From: Cardiocondyla obscurior
Taxonomy: Eukaryota > Arthropoda > Insecta > Hymenoptera > Formicidae
Assembly: GCF_019399895.1 (NCBI RefSeq)
Contig: NC_091865.1
Span: forward strand, 1,431,001 to 1,495,000
Length of the DNA: 64,000 nucleotides
Direction: 5' to 3'
The notes under the pieces are model-generated. The model did not search any database, was not told the origin of the DNA, and was given only the letters and a program-made list of their open reading frames with translations. Positions within the stretch are counted from its first letter, which is position 1; every line of letters begins with the position of its first letter. The translations under genes were made by a program, and so were the position numbers. Of this stretch, positions 48,001 through 62,634 are shown in pieces.

Positions 48001-51000
48001 CTAGTCTAGTTTTACAAATATTACCGGGCTGCGATCAAAACGCCATAATTTGTCGGAAACAACGCGATCGACCAGCGGAATTCTCCGACTGTTTGTCGTG
48101 CAAACGTCGCGTTTCGGTACCGACGGTACGGGATTTGTCATTAGAGTAATTATTAATGCTGCGAGGAACAAGTTCGCAGTGTTAAGTCCACAATGTGCAC
48201 AGATGTAAGTAACGTTGGCAACGCGTTAATTTGGTCAACATAACGACGCGACGGTATAAGGATTTACATAAAGCCAACAAAAGTTGTCGGGCAAAACGAT
48301 TGCGCCCGAGGCTCGGGGCATTTATCAGTTCACGCAGACAAGCCTGAGTTTAACCCGCGGAAAAGCACATGTGATTTTTAGCTATTCCATGTTAAATCTT
48401 GTTTCGAATAACAAACAGTTGCGGCAGAGATCTTTGATATTTTATGTGTCGCCGCGCGCAATTTTGTTATTTTTACTGAAAAATCAGGATAACCAAAAAT
48501 TATACATCAAATACTGCGGTGAAACAACATAATCTTTGATGTAACACACGTTTTTATTTTGCTCGTCACATCGTTAAAATAACATGTGGAAATGCAGAAA
48601 TACGATACTTTGGTTTCAAATTGATATGATTATGGATGAATTATATCAATGATTTAATTTTAAAACTCCTAGTTTTTCCATATTGCGTATTAAATGTCAG
48701 TATCTTCGAAAGTGCATACGTTTTGATATTTTAATAAAGCTTGACATTTTTCAGAGATACGCGGATTACGTGATACTGAAAGGACACATTTTATTTGCGT
48801 AATTCACATATATCGTATATGTATTTTCGGCCGTGTAAAGCACATGTGACGATGTTCGTATGATCCCCATGAGAAATAATTTTAGGAATCTTATGCATAC
48901 TTTACAAAAGAGATTTATTTCAAACGGTTCAAATAACATTATAAAATATTAATATAGCGAATTCACGTGTCAAATCATCGATCTTCACGTGTTCGGCGGC
49001 TTCACACACACGGTTATATTTTCGCTCAGTTAAATATTATATCTCAGGAACTTTAGCAAGCGAAAAGAAAAAAAAGAGATCGCTAATACACCTTACAATC
49101 TTCACGAGAATGTCTGAAGTAATGCAACGAAAAGAATTTGGAAAATAATTTTTTAAGACGAAAAACGATGGTGCAAATTTTATTATTGACAATTATTGTT
49201 GTGCAAACATTATGAATTTTCTTGATATCTATATTTTTTTACGAACTACATTCATGATTGCATATTAATTATGCGGAACGCGATAAAATATATATTATCT
49301 TATTAAAATTAAAGGACGAATAAGTATGTCATCTTGAAAAAGGTGAGACGATATTACGTTTTACATTAAAAACGATATTACCATCAAAAGACCGGTAATA
49401 AACTAGAACCATCGTCATCCGTCGAACTGGAAATTATTTCCGAGATACTTAGGTTTTGAAATTACAATTTTCGCTCTGATCGACATATCTTGATCTTGTG
49501 CGTCGAATAAATTTACTTTAAGGTTGAAATATCGTATTACTTTTTTAATTAATAGATTGATTAACGAATATAGACAGATTCATCCACATTAAATTTGCAG
49601 TAGAAACGTCGAATTAAAATAAATTATCATCAAGTGAATAATATATGTTACAATTTGAAAATCTTCACGTCACGTCATTTCTCTCTATTCTTACGTTTGA
49701 ATCTACAGTCTTGGTACATCTTTTTGTAGTAGATATACAATATTCCAGTAAATTCTCTGCATTACTGTAATCTCATAAATCCATCCAGCAACGGTATCCA
49801 TCTGGCGTTTAACCGATTGTCAAAACTCTTGTAACTTTGTTTACGGCGTATTGTATCTTGCTCACGAAGCGTTGCAGAATCTTATGAAGCGTTGTGTCGA
49901 CGACGGAAACTTTTCTGAAGTGTCTTAGTTGCTCTCGAACGAGCGACAGCATTTCTGGAAGGACATCCCCTTTAGGCTCCTAGCAAATCTCGCTTCTTAA
50001 TAGCGAATCATAACTTTCCTAGCGAGTGTGTGGAGTAATTGTCGAGCTTATTTTTTATAAGCTATCAAAGTATTTTTCAGTCAACTTCGCGAGGATCAAA
50101 AAACTTAAATCCAATGAACTGAGATTGCAAAGCCGGCCTATCGACGAGTCATTTTACAAAATATAAATAAAGTAATTAAAGACAGAAACGCGCGCGCAAA
50201 AATATAATGCTTTTTAAATCTAATTTTGATGAATTTTTATGATATTATTGGTTTTTGTTGTAGTGTATTAGCATTTAAATTTTCCAATTATTGTTTTATT
50301 GCGTTTGCATTTTACCTTCTTTTGTTATTTTTTTTATAACGTTGTTGAAACAATGCATACTTGTGCATTTTTTTTTAATTATTGATTACTGTTTGAAAAA
50401 AAGTTAATAGTGTTGGACTTGTTGAATGCAGATCTAATAAGCCACTATGCCGACGTTGTCAAAATTATCACGCCATGTTTAAACAATTTACAAAGTGTGG
50501 CTTAAAAAATTTATCAATTTTTAATTCTCAATTCATACATTGCGTCGAGGAAATTTCACCGGAAAGTCGATATAATTGCATGACACGGCGTTTGCACGCG
50601 ACATTATCGATATTAATCTCTAAGCGAATAATCGACGTGACTCAATTTACGTGACAATGCAACCGTAATTGCCGGAAAAACGTCACGATAACGCGGAATT
50701 TGTGCTACCCCCGTCTGTAGTGGTCGTTTTATGCAGCAGTTTTCACCTTTCGTCGAACCTTTTACCATTCTTAACATCGCACGCGATATTTGCGATCACT
50801 CTTATACTCGCATATTTTACAGACGTGACTGACGTGCAAAGTTCATGCCTCTCCATTCTTTCAATCAAACTAAAAAGAGTGAGACATGTGTTCTGAATAT
50901 GACGATCAATTTATGAAATATTATTGAAATATTTTTTTTATGAAAACTTTTTATTAAAACTACTTAATGTATTCCGATGTTTTGCGACATTGCCAATGAA

Positions 51001-52790
51001 TATCGTTACTGACCTATTACGAGGTGACACGGCAATTTAGTTACGCACTTTTTTTTGCATTTCCCTTGCATGTCACTTTTAATCTGTTACATAATTATAT
51101 TAGCGCTCGCTCTTTATTGAATAATTAAACCGTTAACAGGAAAACTCTTTTCAACTTGACGGATTAATCTCGCCATTATTAATTTAGTATCAAATAACGT
51201 ATTACAATCGGTATTATACAAGCTGACGTGTGAATTTATTGGTCCTCTTACGAAATATTTTATATATTGACGAGGTTGTGAGCGTTCTCGTTGATTTTGA
51301 AAATTTGTTCGCGACCACATCGTATGACGCTTGTTATCTTGATACGGGCGTGCAATTTTTGCGAGGACGAGCAACGTTTTCATCCGCAGAAAATATATCG
51401 AACGTGACATATTGCCCGGCAGTATCGTTTCGCGATATCGCGGTGATTAGCATTCATCGAACGGTTACGGACTCCTGGACTCCTGCATGTCTCTAAAAAC
51501 GGATTATTAGAAAAACGCTCGAGATCATATTTATATTTGCATCGGGAAAATAGTATAACGCTTTCGTGATAAAATAAAGAGTCTGTAACAGCACGATTAA
51601 GATTATAAACTAGTAAATTAATATGCCATATTATTTTGCGCGAATATAACAACGTTGTTAAATTTTAAGCGATTTTGCAGTAGCAATTCGTAATAGATCC
51701 GATCGTTGATAAATAGCGTAGAAATCGCCAAACGACACATCGTGTTTATTAACGATCGCGAAGCTTTTGCCTAACAGGCACGCTGATAGTGAAGTTCATT
51801 ATCGTCGAGTTAAACGCGCCAACGTAATGCATGAATTGTATTAATCGCTGAATTACTATGTAAATGACGGAAAATTATATAGATCACTTAGTAATTGCAT
51901 ATTGTGGAGGGTGTTTTTTCAAAGACAATCGTTCGAAGGTAGTAAATGCTTATTTTAATTATGTTATAAAAACACATAGCTAATTACTATTTGATTAACA
52001 AAACATACGATGATAATCAATTTTCTTTATCATGATGTAAGGGATTTTTTCTAAACCTTGTTCCGATAACGTATACAAATTAGGGTTATTGATAAAATAA
52101 TCGCGCTCGCACGAAAATTATTACAAGAAATTATATAGATAATATTTTTTTTTTTTTTTGAAGATATTAATTTTGTTAGATTTATACTTAGATTAAATTA
52201 CAACGAGATAGCAACATTATTATCTTAAACTGCACTTTTTCAGAGGTAATAAATCGCGAATACGCGCGTACTAGTCATATATACATATACGTACAGCAAC
52301 GAGGATAAATTCCAGGAGAGCGTAACAAGAAACTTCGCTATAATTCAAGCCTTGCTTGATTAACTTGCTCGTTGTGATGCCATTTGCAGAATTATTACTT
52401 CATTTGAATAGAATAAGAACACACTCTCGATGGGAATTCTATCAAAATATTATATTAAATCTATAATAAATCTCAGGTACAACTTTTGACTGAATATTAT
52501 TTTACATGTAAATTCTGGTAAATTGATAGTTTATTATACACAATAAAACAAGTTCTAGCCCTTCATAGCGTTATGTTTACGATATGTCGAATAACGTCGA
52601 ATAATTAGGGAGTGAATATGAAACGTGAAACTGGAGTTCTAGAATCGATGCACGTCATACGAAAGCTTCTTGTCAGGAGATTATCCATCATTCAGTCGCA
52701 ATTTAATAAACTTTTTTGTAGGCAAATAGATTATGCGAGTTACGAGTAGTCTCCGGAACTACGACAGTCTGCAATTAAGCTAGTTTGTAC
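42010..52790. other. No confident gene
   Basis: Predominantly AT-rich with CpG-richer islands at 42.3-42.6, 44.0-44.2, 45.35-45.7, 47.0-47.35 and 51.2-51.5 kb. Each keeps 70-110-codon frames open on one or both strands without clear splice sites. A 126-codon ATG frame at 43328-43708 has hydrophobic stretches but no motif. A 21-nt A run lies at 43809-43829. Confidence 0.45.
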
Positions 52791-52805
52791 CGGAAATGAT
52801 TGTTG

Positions 52806-52900
52806 ATCGGTCGGTCGGTCGGTCGGTCGGTCGGTCGGTCGGTCGGTCGGTTAGTCGGTCAGTCGATAGGTCGGTTGGTCGGTTGGTCGGTCAGTTGGTT
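52806..52900 (+). repeat. (TCGG)n tetranucleotide repeat
   Basis: About eleven perfect TCGG units (52806-52850) grade into diverged copies up to about 52900. Any frame through it reads a low-complexity Ser-Val-Gly-Arg repeat and is unlikely to be a protein. Confidence 0.95.
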
Positions 52901-52909
52901 AAGTGTGAG

Positions 52910-55900
52910 AAAGAGAGAGAGAGGAAGGGTCAAAGTGCGATTTCGCTTACTTATTTGATAAAAATACGGGAAAAAGAAAATCTACAGAGCAGAGAAGGTG
53001 AATTTAAAGGGACGAGAATGCGCCTACACTGAATGTCAATGGGGCTTATTAAAGTGGACACCGAATGTGCTGAGTTGGGTTTTGTATGCGTTCGTTTTAC
53101 GTCACATGGTAGTCACACAAAGAGAAAGAATTGAATCACCGACGCGAATGCATAGAGAATTCGCTATATGTGTGCGTATATTTTCTGCAGAGTACACATT
53201 CCAACGGGCTGGTACAGCTTTTGGAGTGTTTCGTTATCACGCGATCGAATAATGATTGACGATAAGCCGTGACCCTTATCGATCGTCGTCGTTTCATTTT
53301 ACGCAGCTCGTATGGAGTTCAAAAATCTTTTGTATTCTAATATTTGGGTGGAAAATAGCCGGGGAGAAAAAATCGATAAGTACAAATCTCAAAGTTCAAC
53401 GACATATCAATTATTGATGTATAATTTCGCGAAGGAGTCTTTTCTCGGTCAGGAGCCGTTTGCCTGCAATATTCTCTTCTCAATCGTTGCATGCAATTCA
53501 ATTTTCTCGATCTCCCACTTATCGTTAGCCTTATTCAGCGCGAGCGCTTTGAAAAGCATTCCTTCGTAAAAACGAAGAACGCAGGGAAAAGATCGCGCGT
53601 CTCGCCGCGTTTAATTAACATTCGTAGGAATTAACAACTCGAGGTAACACTATCTTAGGAACTTTTTTTTATCCTTTCGAAGAAGAGATTCATTATGTCG
53701 CACAAACAATATCGTGTCGCCTCCAGTGATTCGCGAATCCGAAATCGCAGTAAACATATCGAAATTAGTTTGAAGATTCGTAAATTCAGTGTAAGGTAAT
53801 TATACGAATGAGATTTAGCCGATGCGCCCGCACGGTTTTTATACGAAAATGAGATGCAAAGTAGATTGTAAGATATAAAAACGATTGCTGGACGTAGCTT
53901 GAAATTTTTAATAAGTAATAATTGACAGATGCGTTTCAAATAACTACCTAAACAACGATGTTAAAGAATATATTGTCCATCAGCTAATTGTTTTTATCTG
54001 TTTTGTTTTCTATTTATTATATCCGATAATTTATCGATAATATCGAATATTATCTTGAAAAGTTTGTACTAATTTCACAACCGCGAGATATTATCTCATG
54101 CAGCAAGTTTGCCACTAAAATTCGGTGCTTAATTAACGAAGCATTTTGACATAAAAGCGGTAGGCCCGCTGATTTCCATTAAAATCAAAACTGGGTATAA
54201 TTAATTATAGCATGGTGAGATATTTCCTTACGCACTACGTACATTTTATATTTCGTTTAAATATAATATTTAACCAATGAAAATCTACTTCTCTTTTTCC
54301 ACCGCTATTTACTGTCTCTCTTTCTCTTTCTTTTTTATGCGTATTGATTACCATCACACACTCACGTAAGTTTTTATACTATGTGAATGTACAATGCGTC
54401 ACTGCGTACGTGAATGCGTTTCTGTGCGTTCAAAATAAACGTTTTTTTTTTTTTTTTTTTTTAATCAACGATGCTATTGAATCGGACACTTTGCAATCTC
54501 GGATTTGACGCCGCATTGGGCCTAAGCGACTGTCGGCCGCGTTTGTCGTTCCCGTAATACATTCTCGAATAGCGCAAAATACGCTTTGAACAGTGAATAT
54601 TCGCCAATAGCCTAACCGTATTCGTTCCGTATAAACGTAGATGAGCCCTTATTGCGATCTAGCAACAGCATAATTCGTCATTATAAGGAGCTTTTATCGA
54701 TAAGTTCACATCAAATGCGCGTAGATAAGCACAATCTTCCCCAGGGTCATTTATGTAATCCCGTATTTCGCCGAACCGTTAAATCGTGCTTCATGGACAG
54801 TAAGAACGAATTATTAATCATCCTATAATCATTCAAAGCAATCCGGCACGGTAGTTTCTGGCACGAACGAAATAGGTCGAAAACCAACCACGACAAACGA
54901 CATTAGCTTCCGCAGGATCTTCGTTGTATTGCTTGAGAATTAAGGATTATCGATGCTATCTTTGTTACTTTTAGTTTTCAGTAGCGCTATAACTTTATTT
55001 TTTTGGGGGAAGGGTGGTTTTTTTTTTCTTCTTAAAAGTGAGCGCGCAAGATAAAATGTATCCGATATGAAGATCGAGTAGTCGAGAACACTCTTTCTTC
55101 TAACTTCAGTAGTAAAACTTAGCTTTGTCCGACATATCGGCTATTTTATTCTCGATGTCTCTATCGACGTCTTATCAATCTATTACATAAACTTAACATA
55201 AAATAAAATCCTACTTTTGACGAATATAAATATAAGTAAATAAAACTCAGCTTTCGCCACATGATTAAAAAGCTGTAATATTTTATGGCTGTGTCTTTTT
55301 TAGTTGTCAATTATAATTATTGTTTTGCTCTTCATACATCTATATCAATTGCGGTATTCTCTGCTTGCAAATAGTTACTTTACGTGGTGAGAGTACTAGA
55401 GTGAAACTACTATCACTTCATGTTCATGAAGATAAACGAGCGTATCATAGATACTTCTCCAACCTGTTCAAATATACGATTCCAAGATAAAAAACTGTCT
55501 TACGGCGATGCTTTTCCTGTTTCGTTTTCGTTTATATTCGCATTATTTAGCAAATTTACTAAGCATAACACACGTTCTAAATTCAGTTAAAGTGCACTTT
55601 AACGAAGACATAATTTTATAATGAATATTACTGTTTACAACTAACTTGTTCCATGTTTTCTTTAAAACATTTATTTGAAATTTTAGATAACGAAATATTA
55701 AAAAGGATAAAGCAAAATTGACACAAATAGAAATATAAATAAATTATTTAACTTATTAAATTATAATTTTTATTTATGCAACATTATAATTTAATTTATT
55801 GTAAGAAATATTGACAAATATCTATTAAAGTTGCTGCAATTTCTCAAGATACTTCAAACTGTAAGTAAATTGCTACGTAAGTAAAGTCAGGAAAGAAGTA

Positions 55901-58900
55901 AGGTTCAAATATCATGCTGGAAAAAGTATATTTGATGTATCCTTCAAATATTTGCTGAAAGTTTGATGCGCAGATGATGAAACCTTCCGTAAATCTTATT
56001 ATTACTTTTTGTTTCTTGCCTCCGTTGTACGGTAAACTGTTCCGAATCATAATCGTCTTTTTCAGGCTTCTTTTCCACGTTGTCGCCTTTGGGAATATCT
56101 CATTTACTCTTTACTCTGCACTACATGCATTATGATACAGGCATTATAAAAGGGTACATAAAATTATACTTCTTATGCATTATATAAAATATCACCGTCG
56201 TACAAGGGTGCATCATAAATGAAACATAAGTTTTATACTATACTCTCGTTGTTTTAATTTTACATGTCTTGTCGTTTTAAAGTTTTTAAAAGCTGATAAG
56301 AGCGCGCTTTGTCATCGAGATTACCAGTTTATACGTAAAAAAAATAAAATAATAATAAAAAATTAAATTGTATGTCTTTAAGTTATTATTTAATATACTT
56401 TTTTTAAAAAATTCTTTTGTTTACTCTCTTATAACATCAAAATTTAAAAATTAATTAATTTTTTATGGCCATCAACCACATCACACAACATTTACGTAAC
56501 TTCTTACTTTTTTTTAAATTTTATTTTTTATTAAAAATTCTCTATTAGGTTTTTCCACTTTGTGAGTGGTAATTAATGCTTTAGCGAATAAACTATTAGA
56601 TGAACGTCAGATATTTCAAAGAAACGTAGTTAGGGGTAATCTTTTTTGTGGTAAAGGAAAATGTCGAGATTGAGGGATCATGATGTAAAACGTATATAAG
56701 CAATATTAATTAAACTGTCGCATGCCGATGTTGACGTGCAAACGTAAATTTTACGACGCAGGCGAGAGAGTATCGAGCGAGGTAGAAGGAAGGAAATCGT
56801 TGGAAAGAAAATATCCGGTCTTGCTTATACTTTAAAATTGACCTTGAGTGCTTGTCGAAAGCGTTAAATTGCGTTGTCAGGCGACCGTAAAAATATTTTC
56901 TTTTAAAATAAAAATGTAGCATACATTGCTTGTCGCGCACCGTAACATTATTTTGCGATTCTTTGTAATGCGCATTGTAAAGTTAATCAAACTCTATCGA
57001 TTTTCCGTGGCACTATTAATTTTCGAGTGCACGCACTTCTCTATAGAGTTTAAACATATCATTCACCAAATGCTAGGTACATCATCTAGCTCAATATAAT
57101 CTCTCTTTCGTTATTTTTTAATTGTTTTAATTTTTCTTCACGTACAGTTTCAAATTGCCATGTCATTAGAATCATCTCAAAGTAAGAAAGAATAGACATA
57201 GAGGTAAAAGGTCAGTCTTTTCTTCAACTACAAGCCAGTTTAATGACCGACTTTGCGAAAAGAATACGCGAGTTTCTCAGCTCTCACTCGATCGCGTTAA
57301 GTATCTCTTCGAATTATTATTAATTTCAATATCAATTAATCAGTCGAGAAGCTCGTTTGAGCACGAGACACAATTAACCACAGTCTTTCTGTTTTTTACT
57401 TTTTGTTGGGTTGATAAATTGATAAATTTAATTTATAAAAATTGTTTTCTCTCTCTGTTTCTTCTTTTTTTGCTAATCTGGTCACTTTATTAACTTTATT
57501 CACCGCAACCTACGCATTAGCACGTAACATAAATGTTAACGGAATACTGCGCAAGTTAAAACCGCATTGTACGCTCGATGTTGTTAACTATACTTTGTGC
57601 CAGCAGCCCTTGAAGTTCTAATTGACACTCGACCCAAGCTGATACCTAAGACCCGTAAACTCTGCACTCATTGCCATCGCGTAATACATCCAAGAGACTT
57701 TGTTTAGAGGCTTTGAAAATGAATGCTTATTTTACATGGATGTAGATGCAAAGCTTTGGTCTAGTTTTTTATGCTTACACTTAATAATCGAAAACATGGC
57801 TCTTCAAAAAAGTATTTTAATATAAAATGGGATTTTTGAAGAAATTTTGCCGACTATTTAAATATTTTATATTAAACAATAAAAAAGACAAAAAGTGTCT
57901 ATAAATCAGTTATAAAAATAATTAAATTAAAAAAGTATTAGCTTCAAAAATTTAAAATTTTAAAAATACGATTTTCAATACTTATTTCTTGTTGCTTACT
58001 TGTATTTTTGTGATTAATGCAAATATTAAGTGCAAATAAAGAAAAGAAAAAAAAAAAAGATTGTTGTATAGAGCAAAAATGGTTGCAAATTGGTACGTGC
58101 ATTTATATTACAATATACTATGCATAATTTGTTTATTTTATGTAATACCGTTTTCATAACGTATACTTGTGACATTGACTCGACGCGCATTTATGTAATG
58201 CAAATTAAAATTACTTGTATGAAATTGCTGGATGCGTTTTATCAATTAAAGTAAATATGTCGCTTCGTGAACGTTGCCACGATATACAGCTGACTTTACT
58301 TTTTGATATATTGATACATCTAGAAACGTACCGCGTGAGTTTTACGAACTTATATTCAGACGAGTATATCAGAATTTTATTAAATATAGTTAAATAAAAA
58401 TTCACAGACCACTTTTTTCTATCATTCATTGAATGAATGCAGACATATCGTTACGAATGTTTTTTTGCCGGGAGTTTAGAGCATGGATATACTCGTACAT
58501 TTAAATACAGGATTAAGATATGGTACAAAACCAAGGGACTTAAAACATATCTCATCTTTTCAAGAATCTTCAAATTAAAGCTAAAAATTGTAAAATACAA
58601 ATGTGTAAATATGTATTTATAATTCTTGTTTTGAACGTGCACGTGAGCGGATAAAAAGTTTTTTTTCTCGTTTTCTGACGCTTTAATTTTAATCTTACTC
58701 GAATACTTTCTCACAGGATTAGATTTAATCCACGTTTTACGTTCTATAATTATACGTATATCATTATATGGTCAATAGTTTATAAATTACGGAAAAAATT
58801 ATCTTATTCAAATTTTATTCTTTTGAAAGAAGAGAAAATTGATTCAAAATACGAAAGTTAAATGATGATATTGGTATTTCTGATTGGTATATCCGATATA

Positions 58901-59230
58901 ATAGTGAATTAACCTCAGTTTAATTTAATTCATTAGCATATATTGTCATTCTTTATCTAGAAAGTTTTTAGATATAATTTGATAAATTAAATAGATATAA
59001 TTAAATAATAAGTACTTTAAATAAAATTTCTTGCTCAATTGTATACCAAATTTTTAATAAATCGAAGTAAATTGTGGTTTATATGGACAACAATTTATTT
59101 TGGTTAAATTATAATTTTGTTGTATTAATTAAATCTGGGTTTAGTTGAAAGGCTTAGTTTATTTAACAAAATTTTTTTTTAATTTAATTATATCTATTTA
59201 CGACATGAATAACTTCAATTTTCTTTAAGG
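52910..59230. other. No confident gene
   Basis: AT-rich with some CpG-richer pieces (53.0-53.6 and 54.5-54.9 kb) and a 21-nt T run at 54442-54462. Open frames are short and unsupported. Confidence 0.5.
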
Positions 59231-59241
59231 TAGGAAGGTTA

Positions 59242-59827
59242 TATGGTAAAAAAATGAATGCAATGTTTGGGAATTTTGTTGAAAAAAACTATTAATGGTA
59301 TTAATTTTAATTTTTTTTATATTATGTTATTTTTTAATTTTATCTAAATAATTTTTTTTTTGTCTACAATTCATTTACTGCGAAGTTGTGTGTATGTTTC
59401 CGTTGAGGGCACCATTTAATTGGCATGTTCTGGCTAAACCTACATGTACACTTTCACTGTAATTTTAAAATATTTATTTCGCACGCCAAGGTTGAAAAAC
59501 GTTAGTTATTTTTTTCAAAGCTGCACAATTTTTGTTATTAGGTACAAATTAATGTATATTTAAATTGATTCAGTACTATTATTTATAAAATTCCACTTTG
59601 GATTTTTCTTCATAAATGAGTACAGCAGGCGTTAAACTGCATGCCAATTAAAATGTTCTCTCGATGGAAACACACACACAACTTTGCAGCACATGAATTG
59701 TAGACAATAAAAAAATTATTTTGATAAAGTTAAAAGATAACGTAATATAAAAAATAATTCAAATTAATATCATTAATAGTTTTTTTCAAAAAAATTTCCA
59801 AACATTGCATTAATTTTTTTCACGCTA
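59242..59827. mobile_element. Long-inverted-repeat element, about 585 bp
   Basis: Left GAATGCAATGTTTGGGAA pairs with right TTTCCAAACATTGCATTA. Homology of the arms continues inward for about 200 nt each (TTGTCTACAATTCAT and GTTGTGTGTATGTTTCC on the left, their complements on the right). Possible TA dinucleotides flank both ends. There is no coding capacity; it is MITE- or foldback-like. Confidence 0.75.
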
Positions 59828-59949
59828 TATTATAGCCTTTCTCCTCTTAAACAGATCATTTTTAAGATGCGATATTAGTGGTACCTTTTTCCAATCGAAT
59901 TGCATTTTTTCGTCTTTATTTATTTGTTTCGCGTTAACCGTAAAATTTT

Positions 59950-60650
59950 CTCCGATGTTCATGCGTACTTGGTGCTCCTGGATCCAGGATCTGCGAAGGT
60001 CAAGGCTTCTGCTCTGGTACAGAGGGAGGAAGTGGGTTTCAATCAGGAGCCGGCTCACCCGGCGACGTATTTACATTCTGCACTGCGCATGCGATTGCAA
60101 TCGCATCGGCTGCTCGCGGCCGGCCGGGTTCTTCAGCTACTTGATGTGCTCGTCACTCGAGAATCGCGATTCGTACAGTATGGTTATCTTTAACTGTTCT
60201 CGGTTGTCCATCAGGACTTGGCTGGGTCGTTTTATCTCACCTTTCGTTTCTTCGTTTCTTTTTTCCGTGCTTTTGTTTTTTGTTTTTATCTCTCCGAAAC
60301 TTAATATACCGCGCCGGATACCGCGCCGAATACTTTAAACTTCTTAACTTTTAAATTCGTTAACGTACTCTTCGTAATTCACGAACGTTCTTAAATCTGC
60401 AAGTAAAATTTCTAAATTGTGAAAAACGACGAAAGTTTATTAAAAATTAATTTTTATTTATTTTTTTTTATTTTTTTATTATTTTTTTATTTCTTTATTT
60501 TGCTTAACTTTGAAATTCGTGCGCGAATTCAATTTTAAACTCGCGCCGGATAGAGAAGCAACAGGAGTTTCGTGCGATCGATTTTATCACGTAAGCGTTG
60601 TCGAGACGTACGATCGCTTTGAGTGGTCCTGCAGATTGCTGATGATTAGA
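59950..60650 (-). promoter_or_regulatory. CpG-rich block, possible minus-strand first exon/promoter
   Basis: The GC-rich patch (GGCCGGCCGGG, CCGCGCCGG) contrasts with the elements on both sides. On the minus strand CGTCGCCGG|GTGAGC near 60050 is a good donor. A 77-codon minus-strand frame (59825-60058) lies beyond it. Orientation and transcript are inferred only from that donor. Confidence 0.25.
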
Positions 60651-60708
60651 CGAAAATCAAAAGATACAGCGACAGTTCGTCATTAAGTAAGTAAAAATAA
60701 TTAATGTA

Positions 60709-61037
60709 CAGTCGTGAATTACGGGACACACATTTATAATTAGATACAGAATGCGAACCACTTATTTCATTCATGCGCAACAAACACGTAACACTGTCAA
60801 ACTTGCACGCACAAGACTAATTTTGAGAAGTATAACTGTTTTTAGTAATTTTCTTAATAGTCAATATCGATTTCCCATAGAATATATTTATCTATACATT
60901 GTATATGCAAGTTTGACAAGTTTATATCATAACTATCTGTTGCGCATCAACGAAGGCGACGATTCTCATTCTGTATTTTAATACGGATTTGTAAACTTAT
61001 TCAAGAAAAAATTTTGCAACCAATTTGTTTACGACTG
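60709..61037. mobile_element. TA-flanked MITE, 329 bp, CAGTCGT termini
   Basis: Both ends start CAGTCGT (left CAGTCGTGAATTACGGGACA, right in reverse complement CAGTCGTAAACAAATTGG) and abut TA. Subterminal inverted blocks are shared as well: TACAGAATG, ATGCGCAACA and CTGTCAAACTTGCA. No transposase frame is present. The structure is that of a Tc1/mariner-type MITE. Confidence 0.8.
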
Positions 61038-61786
61038 TACATACACATACACATGATATACGTGGCTACACATTGAAAAATTTAACTACCTCTTTTATTA
61101 TTAATATCATCACAATTTTTCTTACTTTTCGTATTTTTTTGGCATTATACATGACATTAACAACGTATTTCACATGCTCAATAAATATCATGAATAAATG
61201 TAATTTGTTTCGCAAACTATGTATAAATTGAATGACAAATAACGAGAAATAATTTGCAACATCAACTAAACGATTTGTGATCTTAGCAAATTATCTAGTG
61301 AAAAATTTATTTCTGTTAGATTCGGCGAAATATTTTTCTCGGTGCATGTCATTCAATGACTACTTTTTTGCTCTTTTTTAGAAATATATTTCATATGCGA
61401 CTTCAACCTTCATTCTCACAAGGGAACGTAAATGAACTTCTTATTTGATCAAGAACGGTAAATGTACGATAAATTGCGATTTTCGTGTAGATTTCATAAT
61501 TTTATCATTTATTAAATATTTTTGTATATATTATAAATTTTTTATTTAGAGACGTATATAATATAGTAAAATTTGCACTTGTAGAAGAATGTATTATTTA
61601 GATGTTCTTGTTGAATAAGTTGTTATTGCTGGCTGTAATCGGTCTCTATCATACTCTTCCTCTCTCTTTTTCTCTGTGCTTTTTTTCCAAAATTTTTTTA
61701 ACCGAGAATGATAAAAATTAATTATCACATCGTAAAAAAGGGTAAGTTCTATTTTAATACAATGAAAAAAATGTAGTCAATTTCTA

Positions 61787-61942
61787 CAGGGTATCTTATT
61801 TTAATTTGAACAGTAAAATATCTCGAGTAAAGTATCCTTTTATTGCCCCTTTGAAATTATACAACTTTTGTCTGAAACATTTTTGTTTACTGGGTTCAGT
61901 TTTAGAAATACATTACTGTTTAAATTAAAATGGGATACCATG
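61787..61942. mobile_element. TA-flanked MITE, 156 bp
   Basis: The left end CAGGGTATCTTATTTTAATT and the reverse complement of the right end CATGGTATCCCATTTTAATT form inverted termini of about 30 nt (continuing to AACAGTAA), each bordered by TA. It is non-coding. Confidence 0.8.
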
Positions 61943-62620
61943 TATAGTTTATGTATTACAGTGAAAAAAAGTATGTTTTTTCTACACTTCTTCAATTTAT
62001 AATCTTGTAAGCTAAAATGCCGTCTTTTTACGGTGGCAGCAGGCTTGCAATCGATAGAAACTTTCGTAGTAGGACCGGAATGAAATGTTATTTGAGTACT
62101 TGTTGCTTTTTAGGAATCAGAAATAACTGCTGCTAAAAAAGAGTCAGAAATAAGTCACGTTCTTTTGTCGCGAACATCATTTCTCTATCGTCATTTCAAG
62201 TTCTTTTTATTTTAAAAGAAATATTATACTTTTCAAAAATATTATAATTTCGAAAAACGATTAAGCAGTTTGTGAAATCATAGATTTAAATTTAATAAGT
62301 CGGGAATGTAAAATCGAAAAATTTGCATAGCAAATCAAAGAGTGCGAGTTTATCAATTGCTTATATTCTTTTACAAAACTTTAGTCTGACTTTAGGAAGT
62401 AACTCGGGACGGACGCAATTATCACCAAAGAGTACAAGTATGAGGTATCTTCTGAATTTTTTTCGCGGTATTTTATTAGTATTTTCTTAGAGTAATCCTG
62501 TGTAATTTAATTTCTAACAGATTGTGGTGTTACGCGATAGAATACCACAAAATTGTTGAAGAAACTATTAAATAACTTATATTGTACATATATACATATA
62601 TTATATACATATATAAAAGA

Positions 62621-62634
62621 AAGAAAGAAAGAAA
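62621..62634 (+). repeat. (GAAA)n microsatellite
   Basis: Short AAAGAAAGAAAGAAAGAAA tract directly abutting the next inverted-repeat element. Confidence 0.8.

Noticed and set aside
52796..53032. ORF with repeated Ser-Val-Gly-Arg units
   Set aside because: It is a translation of the (TCGG)n microsatellite.
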